NCBI RefSeq assembly: GCF_003990335.1
Contig: NZ_CP034683.1
Span: 634,501 to 698,500 of the forward strand
DNA: 64,000 nucleotides
From: Rheinheimera mangrovi
Lineage (GTDB): Bacteria > Pseudomonadota > Gammaproteobacteria > Enterobacterales > Alteromonadaceae
Reading direction: 5' to 3'
The notes under the pieces were generated by a model that saw only the letters and a program-made list of their open reading frames with translations, did no database searches and was not told the DNA's origin. The position numbers and the translations under genes are program-made. Shown here in pieces: positions 9,203 through 19,565 of the stretch; position 1 is the stretch's first letter, and every line of letters starts with the position of its first letter.

Positions 9203-9562
9203 CGTACGCTCCCCTAAACAGCGGTACACTGTACCGCGGGCTATTCCCTGATGGATTTTATGTGAATTGTTCAGGCATGTTTTTGTGTTTTTAATACGCA
9301 AAGTGACAGAACAATGACAAGGTAGACCTCTTTTAATTGATTGATTTTAAATGTTAATTTAGTAGTTTTTCTGCTTATTTCGAAAAATTAAGCTCGATTT
9401 TTAAACAAGGGTCTTGTTATTTGTCAAAATTATTATATGCTGAATTGAAAAAATGACAACGCTGTCAATTCGATTTTTGATGAAATAATGGACAGCAACA
9501 GGTGAAAGCTTAATCGGACTTGATTAATGCAGACCAGCGGACAATGCAATGAGGTTGGTGGG
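9203..9562. other. Divergent promoter region, hexosaminidase / nag operon
   Basis: This 360-base AT-rich stretch holds no gene. It contains the palindrome at 9454-9467, placed to act on the rightward nag operon and possibly on the leftward hexosaminidase gene. Confidence 0.6.
9454..9467. promoter_or_regulatory. Candidate LacI/NagR operator before nagK
   Basis: The sequence tgacaacgctgtca is a perfect-arm inverted repeat (TGACA-N4-TGTCA) matching the site in front of the TonB receptor at 510. A shared operator would co-regulate uptake, hydrolysis and catabolism of GlcNAc. Confidence 0.72.
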
Positions 9563-10471
9563 ATGACTACAGCAGTAGGCTATGATGGCCCGTTTTATTT
9601 AGGTGTAGATGGTGGTGGCAGCAAATGCCGGGTCATCATAACCACAGAAGACAATCAGGTAATAGGCGAAGGCTTATCTGGCCCCGCTAATCCGTTACGT
9701 GGTATGAAAGTCGCAACCGACTCTATTCTGGCCGCGACCCAGCAGGCTTTGACTTGCGCTGGTATGGCTTTTAAAGATATGTCCAAACTCATTGTGGGTG
9801 CCGGTTTGGCTGGCGTCAACATGCCTGAATATTTCCGTATTTTTTCAGAATGGCAGCATCCCTTTGCGCAATTGCATTTAACCAGCGATTTGCATGTAGC
9901 TTGTATTGGCGCCCATCAAGGCGGCGATGGTGCTGTAATTATTGCAGGAACAGGTTCTTGCGGTTTGGCTGATGTGAAAGGTCAACTGATTGAAGTTGGC
10001 GGCCATGGTTTCCCTTATGGTGATAATGGCAGCGGCGCCTGGATAGGCTTACAGATGGTGCATCATGTGCTGTTAGCCAAAGATTTATTAGGTCCGCAGA
10101 CTTTACTGACCGATTTGTTATGCCATGAATTAAAGCTGAGTCAGACTTTGGCTTTGGTTGATTTCTTTATGCATGCCACACCAACCACCTATGCCAAATA
10201 TGCGCCTCTGGTTTTTACTGCAGCAGAGCAAGGCGATGCTCTGGCTGAGCAGATAGTGCAGCAAGCCGCTGCTCATATCAGTGCGATAGCCCAGCGCTTA
10301 TTAAGCATCAATCCACCTCGATTGTCCTTGATTGGTGGTTTGGCCCACAAATTACAACCTTATCTGGCTTCCGAGGTACAGCAAAAAGTCACACCGGCTT
10401 TAGCTGCCCCTGAATTTGGCGCGGTTTGGTTTGCCAAACAAAGTCAGCACAAAGCCCAACGTATTTCTTAA
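9563..10471 (+). CDS. nagK: N-acetylglucosamine kinase, BadF/BadG family
   Basis: A 302-residue sugar kinase with the ASKHA-fold phosphate-1 motif LGVDGGGSKCR at its start, AGTGSCG near residue 130 and GGHGFPYGDNGSGAWIG. It belongs to the BadF/BadG/BcrA/BcrD ATPase family that includes eukaryotic-type GlcNAc kinases, and converts cytoplasmic GlcNAc to GlcNAc-6-phosphate. I start at 9563 with GAGG 8 bases upstream; an ATG at 9527 is less well placed. It is the first gene of the rightward nag operon and lies 35 bases before the deaminase. ROK-family NagK is a different family, so the symbol refers to function. Confidence 0.88.
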   Translation: MTTAVGYDGPFYLGVDGGGSKCRVIITTEDNQVIGEGLSGPANPLRGMKVATDSILAATQQALTCAGMAFKDMSKLIVGAGLAGVNMPEYFRIFSEWQHPFAQLHLTSDLHVACIGAHQGGDGAVIIAGTGSCGLADVKGQLIEVGGHGFPYGDNGSGAWIGLQMVHHVLLAKDLLGPQTLLTDLLCHELKLSQTLALVDFFMHATPTTYAKYAPLVFTAAEQGDALAEQIVQQAAAHISAIAQRLLSINPPRLSLIGGLAHKLQPYLASEVQQKVTPALAAPEFGAVWFAKQSQHKAQRIS

Positions 10472-10506
10472 TTTGTTTCTTAACTATTAGCTGTGAGTAA
10501 CACAAG

Positions 10507-11505
10507 ATGACCCGAACCATTATGGCGCAGGAAGCTGCAGAAGCACCAAGCCGGATCCGCGAACAATTAGCGGCCAATGCCAGTCGTATTGCCGACATAG
10601 TGGCGCTTATCAAACAAAAGCAACCCCGTTATGTCTATATGGTCGGTCGTGGATCTTCTGATCACGCCGGCGTATTTGCCAAGTATCTGATAGAAATTGA
10701 AATAGGTTTACCTGTTGCAGCTGCAGCCCCTTCTATCGCCAGCGTATACAACAAACAATTAGATTTAACAGGTGCATTGGTACTGGTGATTTCACAATCA
10801 GGCCGCAGCCCGGATATTCTGGCTCAGGTAGCTATGGCCAAAGCCGCTGGTGCTTTAGTCGTTGCTCTGGTCAATGATGAAAGTTCACCTTTAGCTGAAC
10901 AGGCTGATCAGGTGATCCCACTGAATGTGGGCGCTGAAAAAGCAGTAGCTGCAACCAAAAGTTATCTCGCGACCTTAAGTGCTTTATTACAGCTGGTGGC
11001 GGTATGGTCTGGTAACAGCCAGTTGCAGGATGCGGTGATCAGCCTGCCAGAGTTACTGCAGCGCGCTATTGAATTGCCTGCTCAGTTAACAGCACACTCA
11101 TTGCAAGGCGTTGAGCATTTAGTAGTGTTAGGTCGTGGTCCTGGTTATGCCATTAGCCGTGAAATTGCGCTGAAACTCAAAGAAGTCTGTGGCATTCATG
11201 CAGAGGCCTTTTCCAGTGCTGAATTCCTGCATGGCCCTGTGACTTTAGTCAAAGACCAGTTTGCCATTGTCGATGTCAGCATAGCGGATGAAGCCAATGC
11301 CGCTCATCAGGCACAAATTGCCGAAGTACGCAGCCGTGGTGCCCGTATTGTGCATTTACACCATGCAGACTTGTTATCGAATCCGCGGGTATTGCCTCTG
11401 GCGCTATTGCAGCGTTTTTATCTGGATGTTGAAGCTGTGGCTCGTAGCCGTGGCGTCAATCCGGATGCGCCTCCTGGCCTGAATAAAGTCACTAAAACAG
11501 TCTGA
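10507..11505 (+). CDS. Glucosamine-6-phosphate deaminase, SIS-type (NagB-II)
   Basis: A 332-residue protein with two SIS domains. The sugar-phosphate motifs are YMVGRGSSDHAG (near residue 43), VISQSGRSPD (near 97) and LGRGPGYAISREIALKLKE in the second domain, then EFLHGP. It lacks the glutaminase domain of GlmS. This is the arrangement of Shewanella NagB-II, which deaminates and isomerises glucosamine-6-phosphate to fructose-6-phosphate and replaces the unrelated NagB. It lies between nagK and nagA, 10 bases from the latter, as expected for the last step of the pathway. Confidence 0.88.
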   Translation: MTRTIMAQEAAEAPSRIREQLAANASRIADIVALIKQKQPRYVYMVGRGSSDHAGVFAKYLIEIEIGLPVAAAAPSIASVYNKQLDLTGALVLVISQSGRSPDILAQVAMAKAAGALVVALVNDESSPLAEQADQVIPLNVGAEKAVAATKSYLATLSALLQLVAVWSGNSQLQDAVISLPELLQRAIELPAQLTAHSLQGVEHLVVLGRGPGYAISREIALKLKEVCGIHAEAFSSAEFLHGPVTLVKDQFAIVDVSIADEANAAHQAQIAEVRSRGARIVHLHHADLLSNPRVLPLALLQRFYLDVEAVARSRGVNPDAPPGLNKVTKTV

Positions 11506-11515
11506 CGAGGTCCTG

Positions 11516-12628
11516 ATGCAACAGATTTCAGTAACCCGGCTTTTTGATGGCCAGAACTGGCAACAGAATGTGACACTGGAGATTGAAGCCGGTCGCATTC
11601 ATGCGATTCATCCCGCAGCTGGCGCTGTGCTTGCTGGCACTTTGGTGCCGGGTTTTATTGACGTGCAGGTTAATGGCGGTGGTGGCGCTTTGTTTAACAC
11701 AGATACCAGTCTCGAAGCGCTGCGCACTATGGTCAAAGCCCATGCTCAGTTTGGCAGCACGGCTTTATTGCCAACAGTCATCACTGATTCTGTGGCTGTG
11801 ATGCAACAAGCCGCTGATGTGATAGCTCAGGCTATTGCGAATAAAGAGCCCGGTGTTTTGGGTGTGCACTTTGAAGGCCCGCATTTATCCGTGCCAAAGA
11901 GAGGTGTGCATCCGCAGAACTTTATCCGGCCTTTATCCGAAGCTGAGTTAGCGATTTATCGTCGCACCGACCTTGGCATCAAGCTGGTGACTGTTGCGCC
12001 TGAAACTATCAGCGCTGAACAAATCAAAGAATTAGTCCAAGCCAATGTCATTGTCTGTTTAGGTCACAGCAATACAGATGCTGCTACAGTACAGGCTGCT
12101 TTGGCTGCCGGAGCTACGGGCTTTACCCACTTATACAATGCCATGTCACCTTTAACTTCGCGTGAACCCGGTGTAGTAGGGGCTGCACTTGCCGACCCAC
12201 ACAGCTGGTGTGGCGTGATTTTAGACGGTTTGCATGTACACCCCCTGGCGGTGAAAGTGGCTTTAGCTGCTAAGCCTAAAGGCAAGCTACTGATAGTCAC
12301 AGACGCCATGTCGCCTGTTGGCACCAGTCAAACCGAGTTTGATTTTTTTGACGGTAAAGTGATTCGGGATGGCAACAAGTTAACCAACTTAAACGGCAAT
12401 TTAGCAGGTTCTGTACTGGATATGGCCAGCGCTGTGTCTTATGCCGTGAAAGAGCTTGGCCTTGAGTTGGCAGAAGCTGTGCGTATGGCGTCTTTGTATC
12501 CGGCCGAGTTTTTAGGTATCAGCGCGCAGCGTGGACAAATACTGGTGGGGGCCAAAGCCGATCTGGTGTTACTGAATGACGAAGGTCTGGTACAGCAGTG
12601 CTGGCTGGAAGGTCGTCCTGCTATCTAA
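11516..12628 (+). CDS. nagA: N-acetylglucosamine-6-phosphate deacetylase
   Basis: A 370-residue amidohydrolase of normal NagA length. Visible motifs are the N-terminal FIDVQVNGGGG, the metal-ligand segment GVHFEGPHL, CLGHSN with a metal-binding histidine, GFTHLYNAMSPL, and VTDAMSPVG with the catalytic aspartate. It removes acetate from GlcNAc-6-phosphate in the cytoplasm, feeding NagB-II. A GAGG site lies just before the ATG, and the gene follows nagB-II by 10 bases, so they are co-transcribed. Confidence 0.95.
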   Translation: MQQISVTRLFDGQNWQQNVTLEIEAGRIHAIHPAAGAVLAGTLVPGFIDVQVNGGGGALFNTDTSLEALRTMVKAHAQFGSTALLPTVITDSVAVMQQAADVIAQAIANKEPGVLGVHFEGPHLSVPKRGVHPQNFIRPLSEAELAIYRRTDLGIKLVTVAPETISAEQIKELVQANVIVCLGHSNTDAATVQAALAAGATGFTHLYNAMSPLTSREPGVVGAALADPHSWCGVILDGLHVHPLAVKVALAAKPKGKLLIVTDAMSPVGTSQTEFDFFDGKVIRDGNKLTNLNGNLAGSVLDMASAVSYAVKELGLELAEAVRMASLYPAEFLGISAQRGQILVGAKADLVLLNDEGLVQQCWLEGRPAI

Positions 12629-12685
12629 TAGTAAAAATATCCAATAAATTCAAAATAATAATTATTAAAGCAACAGGAAGGAATT

Positions 12686-13984
12686 ATGGAAATGACAGTC
12701 GATACCCCCAAGGTTCGCCGCAGTATTTTGCCCATGGTCATAGTGGCCATGCTGTTTTTTGTGCTGGGTTTTGCCACCTGGCTCAATGGCTCTTTGATGC
12801 CTTACTTAAAACAAATGCTGCAGTTAACCCCGTTGCAGGCCTCTCTGGTGCTGTTTTCCTTTTATATAGCCGTTACTTTTACTGCGTTGCCTTCGGCCTG
12901 GTTGATCCGTCGGGTGGGCTATAAAAACGGTATGGCTTTGGGTATGGCAGTGATGATGCTGGCAGGGCTTTTGTATATTCCAGCGGCACAAACTCAAACC
13001 TTTGGCTTATTTCTGCTGGCTCAATTGGTGATTGGTGCTGGTCAAACCTTATTACAAACTGCTGTGAATCCTTACGTGGTTAAAATAGGTCCTGAAGATA
13101 CGGCTGCGGTACGCATCAGTATTATGGGCATCTTAAACAAAACCGCTGGTGTTGTGGCGCCACTGGTATTTACCGCCTTGATTGTCAGCGGTTTTACTGC
13201 GCCGGCTGATGCAACTCTGACTGCTGACCAAATTGACGCCATGGCGGCGAGTCTGGTATTGCCTTATTTAGGGCTGGCCGCATTTTTAGGTTTACTGGGA
13301 CTTGCTGTCAAATATTCGCCTTTGCCTGAATTGGAAAAAGAGTCGGATACAGGCACTGGTACCGATCAGCTCAAAGCAGTATTAGCAAAACCTGCGCTGG
13401 TGTTTGGTGTGTTGTCTTTATTTGTCTATGTGGCTGTTGAAGTGATAGCGGGTGACACTATAGGTTTATTTGCCTTGTCGCTTGGGGTTGAACGCTACAC
13501 TGTCATGACCTCTTATACTATGGCTTGTATGGTATTGGGTTATATCTTAGGCATAGTGCTGATCCCTCGGGTGTTATCACAACAAAAAGCCTTAGCTGTC
13601 TCAGCCGTTTTAGGTTTAGTACTAACTTTGGCCATCGTTTTTGGCGATACCAACTCTTATCTGATTGCAAATGCTCTTTTAGTGCCTTTTGGTGGCACAG
13701 CTTTACCAGATACTTTGTTATTTATCGCTATTCTTGGATTAGCCAATGCCATCGTCTGGCCTGCGGTATGGCCTCTGGCTTTATCTGGCTTGGGAGCTTT
13801 AACCAGCATTGGTTCAGCTCTACTGATTATGGGGATCGCAGGTGGCGCTTTTGGGCCATTGTTTTGGGGTCTTGCCAGCAGCTCTGGTCTTGGGCAGCAG
13901 GGCGCTTATCTGGTGATGTTACCTTGTTACGCCTTTATCCTGTTTTATGCAGTTAAAGGGCATAAGTTAACCAGCTGGAAATAA
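12686..13984 (+). CDS. nagP: N-acetylglucosamine MFS permease
   Basis: This 432-residue inner-membrane protein has about 12 hydrophobic segments and matches the fucose-H+ symporter (FHS) branch of the major facilitator superfamily, with FFVLGFATWLNGSLMPYLK at the first helix and GQTLLQTAVNPYV in helix 4. NagP proteins of this type import GlcNAc in Shewanella and other Alteromonadales. A strong AGGAAGGA binding site precedes the ATG. It follows nagA closely, and the surrounding kinase implies that the sugar enters unphosphorylated rather than by PTS. Confidence 0.92.
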   Translation: MEMTVDTPKVRRSILPMVIVAMLFFVLGFATWLNGSLMPYLKQMLQLTPLQASLVLFSFYIAVTFTALPSAWLIRRVGYKNGMALGMAVMMLAGLLYIPAAQTQTFGLFLLAQLVIGAGQTLLQTAVNPYVVKIGPEDTAAVRISIMGILNKTAGVVAPLVFTALIVSGFTAPADATLTADQIDAMAASLVLPYLGLAAFLGLLGLAVKYSPLPELEKESDTGTGTDQLKAVLAKPALVFGVLSLFVYVAVEVIAGDTIGLFALSLGVERYTVMTSYTMACMVLGYILGIVLIPRVLSQQKALAVSAVLGLVLTLAIVFGDTNSYLIANALLVPFGGTALPDTLLFIAILGLANAIVWPAVWPLALSGLGALTSIGSALLIMGIAGGAFGPLFWGLASSSGLGQQGAYLVMLPCYAFILFYAVKGHKLTSWK

Positions 13985-14167
13985 ATATCCTGCGTACTTG
14001 AAGCTGCAGCTGCGTTGACTGCGTTCTCGCGCCCCAATAGTTTGTTGCACATTATCGTTGGATTGACCTGCGAGTTCTCGCTTCAATCCAACTGCACATA
14101 GGACAACTATGCTCATGGGGACTTGTTCGCTTGTCGCCTTGCTGCAACATCAATTACTTTGGCTATT
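13985..14167 (+). repeat. Dispersed palindromic repeat, copy A, with internal insertion
   Basis: This is a copy of the 125-bp intergenic repeat (start GTACTTGAAGCTGCAGC, end GCTGCAACATCAATTACTTT) also seen at 17361, 26739 and 58658. Compared with them it carries about 55 extra bases around 14032-14092, which themselves form a hairpin (GTTGGATTG / CAATCCAAC). It separates nagP from nagX. Confidence 0.8.
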
Positions 14168-14197
14168 CTGACTCGTTTTTTTGGTATAGGTGCCTGC

Positions 14198-15289
14198 ATG
14201 TCTTCAACACGTTTTTATGCGCTGGATGCTTTACGGGGTTTAGCCATAGCTTTAATGATTTTGGTAAACACGCCTGGCTCCTGGCAGCATGTGTATAGTC
14301 CGCTGTTGCATGCGCCATGGGATGGTTTTACCTTCGCTGATATTGTGTTCCCTACCTTTTTATTTGTGGTGGGGGCAGCGATGTTTTATTCGCTGAAAAC
14401 CACAGAGCTTTCTCCACAGAGTGTCTGGCGTATCAGTAGCCGGGCTTTAAAACTGATTGGTATCGGCGTTCTGTTGAACTACGTGCCTTTTAGTGTGGAT
14501 CTGGCCGAGTTGCGCCTGCCAGGTGTATTACAACGAATAGGGCTAGCGTACTGGTGTGCTGCGTTGCTGGTATTAAGCGTCAAACGTAGTTATTTGCCTT
14601 TCATTGCCGTGGTTTTAGTGTTGTTGTATTGGTTGGCTTTGATACTGGGTGGTGGCGAGCAGCCTTATAGCCTGCAGCACAACCTGGTGCGGCAATGGGA
14701 TCTGGCCATTTTTGGTGCCGCACATTTGTATCAGGGTTTTGGTGTGGCTTTTGATCCTGAAGGCCTTTTAAGTACTTTGCCTTGTATTGTGGCCGTATTG
14801 ATTGGTTTTGCTACGGCTTCAACTTTACAGGGGAAGCAGCATAACCAGGCGTTGCGGCTCTTGTTGTTATCTGGCGTGGCTTTGGTGGTTTTAGCTGCAC
14901 TGTGGCAATTGCTTTGGCCTGTGAATAAAGCCTTATGGTCTGGTAGTTATCTGGCGCTGAGCAGTGGCTTAATTTTATTGTTATTAGCTATTTTGGTTTG
15001 GTGCATTGATATCAAAGGCTGGACTGTTCTGGCAGAACCTTTAAAAGTCTACGGTACTAATCCGCTGTTTATTTATATCTTGTCCTGGTTGTGGGCTGTG
15101 CTTATTGGTCAGCTTATTTTTATTCCAACTGACGCAGGTTCAGTATCGCTGTATCAGTGGGGCTTTGAGCAGTTAGCTTTGATTTTCCCTGCCAAACTGG
15201 CGTCTTTTTTGTTTGCTGTGCTGCACGTGATTGGGTTTTGGTACCTGTCGTTGCTGCTGTATAAACGCAATATAGTGATAAAGCTATAA
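14198..15289 (+). CDS. nagX: NagX-type membrane protein (DUF5009 / HGSNAT-like)
   Basis: A 363-residue integral membrane protein with about 10 hydrophobic segments. The start FYALDALRGLAIALMILVN is the characteristic first-helix motif of the heparan-alpha-glucosaminide acetyltransferase-like family, and FVVGAAMFYSL follows. NagX proteins recur in proteobacterial GlcNAc loci; a role in transport or acetyl transfer is proposed but unproven. I start at 14198, not at the upstream frame opening at 14123, because the extension is translated from repeat copy A and has no homologous character. A strong bidirectional hairpin closes the nag region at 15361. Confidence 0.85.
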   Translation: MSSTRFYALDALRGLAIALMILVNTPGSWQHVYSPLLHAPWDGFTFADIVFPTFLFVVGAAMFYSLKTTELSPQSVWRISSRALKLIGIGVLLNYVPFSVDLAELRLPGVLQRIGLAYWCAALLVLSVKRSYLPFIAVVLVLLYWLALILGGGEQPYSLQHNLVRQWDLAIFGAAHLYQGFGVAFDPEGLLSTLPCIVAVLIGFATASTLQGKQHNQALRLLLLSGVALVVLAALWQLLWPVNKALWSGSYLALSSGLILLLLAILVWCIDIKGWTVLAEPLKVYGTNPLFIYILSWLWAVLIGQLIFIPTDAGSVSLYQWGFEQLALIFPAKLASFLFAVLHVIGFWYLSLLLYKRNIVIKL

Positions 15290-15360
15290 AAACATGGACA
15301 GGAACAATGTTTGACAATGCGAAGCATTGGCCCGAGCGGGAAGCGAGAGGGACGGTTGCG

Positions 15361-15394
15361 AATAAACATGGGGTCTTATGACCCCATGTTTATT
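15361..15394. terminator. Bidirectional hairpin terminator, nagX / wzi-like
   Basis: The perfect 15-bp stem AATAAACATGGGGTC / GACCCCATGTTTATT with a TTAT loop has A/T-rich arms on both sides, so it can terminate both converging genes. Confidence 0.85.
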
Positions 15395-15408
15395 CTGACC
15401 CGAATTCG

Positions 15409-16824
15409 TTAGAACCTGTATTCCCAGGTGGTGGCAGCTGCCACTTCGTCAGCGCCTTCGGGCAGTAATGGCGATTGATCCAGATAACCTAGTTGCAAGC
15501 TGAGTAAGCCATTAAAAAATGGTCGTCTGTGTTCTGCTTTCGCCTGCCAGCTTTGTTCGCTATTACCTGCGGTATCATAATAATTAGCCAGATACAGATG
15601 GCCTGACCAACTAATACCATCATAGGTCTGGTAATGATAACCAGCGCTCAATACCCGCGCATCTTTGCCATAACCACTACCAATCACCCGGCCGTATCTG
15701 CTGTAACCTTGAGGGTATAACTCGCCTTGATAAGCGCAATCGCCTTTGATCACTGAATCCGGACAATCGATATAAGTATCTGAATACTCCATATTGACCG
15801 TATGAATGCCTGAACTATTACCCCAGTAACTGCGCACACCGGCCAGCAACAAGGGGTTATCCGGTAAATCTTCCGCGTTATCATCATCGGCCAGTTCCAC
15901 ATAAGCGGTCAGAGGCTGGTTCAGCAGAGTAAAATGGTAGCTCGCATCTATAGCTGCTCTTTGGTCTGAGTTGGCGCTTGATTCATCTTTATTCGCAAGC
16001 ATATCCCACCAATCACCAAAGCCATTATTTTTTCCCTGACCGCCCCATTGGCTGACTCGGGAAACCCCCAGTTCCAAAGCGGCGGTAGGTCTGAAATTAA
16101 AACGTCCACCCCAGTAGCGGGTTTGACTGACCGCACTTTGATGTTCGCCTAAACCGATAAAGGTGGTAAAGCTCCATGGGCCTAACCAGTTCAGCACAGG
16201 CAAATCTATCGCATCCCAGCCATGACGACTTAAACGTACAGAAGGCAAGGGGCGGGCGTTATTGCTTTGCAGTAAGGCACTTTGCTGACCAGGACCCCAC
16301 CAGGAGCTGACCTGATCAACAGATACTACCCAGTTGCCCAGCAAGGCTGCCAGATAACTGTTGTCGTAAGTTAATTCCTGTTCGGCACTGCCGTCATGTA
16401 ATTTTCGGTAATGCACTTCGGAGCGGCCAGCCAAAATATCATTCTGAAATTCGCTGAATACTGTGATGCTGGCTTTTTCGTTATAGCTTTCGCCAAAACT
16501 CAGAATACCCATAACCTCTGAATTAGCTTTGAGTTTAATGCCTGCGGTTTTGTCACTTTCGTTGACGTTCAAAGCTTTACGTACATGGGCTAGCGCAAAA
16601 GTCACCTCTTCGCTGTAGCGGCGATTCGGAGCTTTTGCTACATCTTTTGCAATGTTTTTCCACATTAAAGGGTAGGTATTCACAGGGCCACTGATTAAAC
16701 CTGCGTGAGACAAAGTTTGCAGTGACTGGCGCAGGTAATTGTCCTGGGTATCTATCCAAGGGGTGGCTTGTGCTGACAAAGCCATAAAAGCCAGGGTAAA
16801 AGTACTATACTGAAGTTTTTTCAT
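15409..16824 (-). CDS. Capsule assembly Wzi family outer-membrane protein
   Basis: A 471-residue exported protein with signal peptide MKKLQYSTFTLAFMALSAQA. The N-terminal segment TPWIDTQDNYLRQSLQTL, the motif WGPGQQSALLQSNNARPLP, and a barrel-like alternating C-terminus ending in TTWEYRF indicate the Wzi family of beta-barrel lectins (PF14052), which anchor capsule at the surface. No other capsule gene is nearby, so its role here may differ from capsule assembly. It lies 24 bases beyond the coaD stop in the same direction and could be co-transcribed with it. Confidence 0.8.
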   Translation of the reverse strand: MKKLQYSTFTLAFMALSAQATPWIDTQDNYLRQSLQTLSHAGLISGPVNTYPLMWKNIAKDVAKAPNRRYSEEVTFALAHVRKALNVNESDKTAGIKLKANSEVMGILSFGESYNEKASITVFSEFQNDILAGRSEVHYRKLHDGSAEQELTYDNSYLAALLGNWVVSVDQVSSWWGPGQQSALLQSNNARPLPSVRLSRHGWDAIDLPVLNWLGPWSFTTFIGLGEHQSAVSQTRYWGGRFNFRPTAALELGVSRVSQWGGQGKNNGFGDWWDMLANKDESSANSDQRAAIDASYHFTLLNQPLTAYVELADDDNAEDLPDNPLLLAGVRSYWGNSSGIHTVNMEYSDTYIDCPDSVIKGDCAYQGELYPQGYSRYGRVIGSGYGKDARVLSAGYHYQTYDGISWSGHLYLANYYDTAGNSEQSWQAKAEHRRPFFNGLLSLQLGYLDQSPLLPEGADEVAAATTWEYRF

Positions 16825-16848
16825 TACGACCAGGATCCGTGTTTCAGG

Positions 16849-17493
<645 letters not shown>

Positions 17494-17562
17494 CTAGAGT
17501 TTTTAATCGAATTGGCGTTACTATAGCAAATTAATAAAAAATAAATAAAAAGAAATACGCGG

Positions 17563-18222
17563 ATGGATAAGAAGCTACGGACCAAAGACAAGATACTGCA
17601 GGCCAGTATTGAGTTGTTTAACCAGCAGGGTGAGCGTTGTATCACCACCAATCATATAGCTGCACATCTGGGCATTAGTCCGGGAAATCTGTATTACCAT
17701 TTTCGCAATAAAGAAGACATAGTGCGGAATATTTTCCGTGAATACGCCAAGTTGCTCGACAGCAGAGTACAGCCTCCCAGCCAACCGTCTGAGGCTTTGG
17801 ACTCGTTAGCCCAGTATCTGGATGTGGTATTCGAACTAATGTGGCGCTTCCATTTCTTTTACGCCAACTTGCCGGATATTTTGTCGCGTGATCCTGCCTT
17901 GCAGCAGGATTACCTGACAGTACAAAAAGCTGTGCTGGCTAAGGTCATTTCAGTATTAAGCGCATTAAAAAAAGCTGATGTGATTGCAATAGACGATACA
18001 GACATCGCTAATTTTGCCCACACTATTAAACTGGTGGTGACCTTCTGGATCAGTTATTTAAAAACCCAGGAGCCCCAAACCTCCATGAACAAAGAGCAAG
18101 CTTATCTGGGGGTGCTCAAAGTGCTGCTGCTATTTAAGCCTTATGCCACAGCTCAGGCTCTGCCTCGTATAGAAAAACTACAACAGCATTACCAGGCGTT
18201 GTCCGGTGATCAGACGCTCTGA
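17563..18222 (+). CDS. TetR family transcriptional regulator
   Basis: A 219-residue regulator. The N-terminal helix-turn-helix is clear (TKDKILQASIELFNQQG, then TTNHIAAHLGISPGNLYYHF and RNKEDIV). The C-terminal ligand domain has no family I can name. It precedes kbl-tdh by about 140 bases in the same orientation and might control them, but TetR proteins often regulate distant or divergent genes. No operator was recognised. Confidence 0.88.
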   Translation: MDKKLRTKDKILQASIELFNQQGERCITTNHIAAHLGISPGNLYYHFRNKEDIVRNIFREYAKLLDSRVQPPSQPSEALDSLAQYLDVVFELMWRFHFFYANLPDILSRDPALQQDYLTVQKAVLAKVISVLSALKKADVIAIDDTDIANFAHTIKLVVTFWISYLKTQEPQTSMNKEQAYLGVLKVLLLFKPYATAQALPRIEKLQQHYQALSGDQTL

Positions 18223-18358
18223 CTTCCAACTGGCAACAATTTGCTACGCAACTAATCCGATCTGCAGCCTTTTCTGACAGAAAAGCGCTGCATCCCTACC
18301 GCTTAGTGATTACAATACGGCGGTTTTTACCAAGCCCACAGCCTCTTTGGAGACAGCT

Positions 18359-19555
18359 ATGCGAACGACTCCTTTCCTTGCACACTTACAACAACAAATA
18401 GAAGACGTAAAAGTGCAAGGCTTGTACAAAGCTGAACGAGTGATTAGCTCTCAGCAACAAGCCGCCGTGACCGTAGGTCATGAACAGGTTTTAAATTTTT
18501 GTGCCAATAACTACTTAGGTTTAGCCAATAACCCGGAACTGATTAAAGCCGCCCAACAAGGCCTGGATTCCCACGGTTTTGGTGTGGCCTCTGTGCGTTT
18601 TATCTGTGGTACTCAGGATATTCACAAAGAACTGGAACAAAAAATCAGTGGTTTTTTAGGTACTGAAGACACTATTTTGTATTCCTCTTGTTTTGACGCC
18701 AACGGCGGTTTATTCGAAACCATTTTAGGTGCTGAAGACGCGGTCATTTCAGATTCGTTAAACCATGCATCGATCATTGATGGCGTGCGTTTATGTAAAG
18801 CTAAACGTTACCGTTATGCCAATAACGATATGGCCGAATTAGAAGCTCAGCTGAAGCAAGCAGATGCCGATGGCGCCCGTTTTAAACTGATCGCCACAGA
18901 CGGCGTATTTTCTATGGATGGTGTGATTGCTGACTTAAAATCCATCTGTGACTTAGCCGACAAATACAATGCGCTGGTGATGGTGGACGACAGCCATGCT
19001 GTGGGTTTTGTTGGTAAAAATGGCCGCGGCACCCACGAATACTGCGATGTGCTGGAACGTGTTGATATTATCACTGGTACTTTAGGCAAAGCTTTAGGTG
19101 GCGCTTCTGGTGGTTATACCTCAGGCAAAAAAGAAATCATCGAGTGGTTACGCCAGCGTTCACGGCCTTATTTATTTTCTAACTCTTTAGCGCCTTCTAT
19201 TGTGACTGCCTCTATCAAAGTGCTGGATTTATTGGCGAACGGTGATGCACTGCGCGCTAAGTTATGGGACAACGTCAGTTATTTCCGCGAAAAAATGTCA
19301 GCTGCTGGTTTTACGCTGGCAGGCAAAGATCACGCTATTATTCCTGTGATGTTAGGTGATGCCAAAGTTGCAGCTGAAATGGCGCGCCGTATGCTCGCCG
19401 AAGGCATTTATGTAGTGGGATTCTCTTTCCCGGTAGTGCCCAAAGATCAGGCGCGCATTCGTACTCAGATCTCGGCCGCGCATGACAAAGAACACCTGGA
19501 TAAGGCCATCACAGCCTTTATTCGTATTGGTAAAGAAATGGGCGTAATTGCCTGA
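18359..19555 (+). CDS. kbl: Glycine C-acetyltransferase (2-amino-3-ketobutyrate CoA ligase)
   Basis: A 398-residue PLP enzyme of exactly the E. coli Kbl length. It has [25 protein letters not shown], the [13 protein letters not shown] segment and the PLP-lysine region [15 protein letters not shown]. It cleaves 2-amino-3-ketobutyrate with CoA to glycine and acetyl-CoA. Start chosen at the ATG 18359 with GGAGA upstream. The next gene, tdh, begins 10 bases after its stop, so the two form a threonine-degradation operon. Confidence 0.95.
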   Translation: MRTTPFLAHLQQQIEDVKVQGLYKAERVISSQQQAAVTVGHEQVLNFCANNYLGLANNPELIKAAQQGLDSHGFGVASVRFICGTQDIHKELEQKISGFLGTEDTILYSSCFDANGGLFETILGAEDAVISDSLNHASIIDGVRLCKAKRYRYANNDMAELEAQLKQADADGARFKLIATDGVFSMDGVIADLKSICDLADKYNALVMVDDSHAVGFVGKNGRGTHEYCDVLERVDIITGTLGKALGGASGGYTSGKKEIIEWLRQRSRPYLFSNSLAPSIVTASIKVLDLLANGDALRAKLWDNVSYFREKMSAAGFTLAGKDHAIIPVMLGDAKVAAEMARRMLAEGIYVVGFSFPVVPKDQARIRTQISAAHDKEHLDKAITAFIRIGKEMGVIA

Positions 19556-19565
19556 GGACGCCATG

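Noticed and set aside
18347..18358. An upstream start for kbl (reading METAM).
   Set aside because: The codon is TTG, whereas the ATG at 18359 gives the 398 residues of E. coli Kbl and has GGAGA at the right distance.
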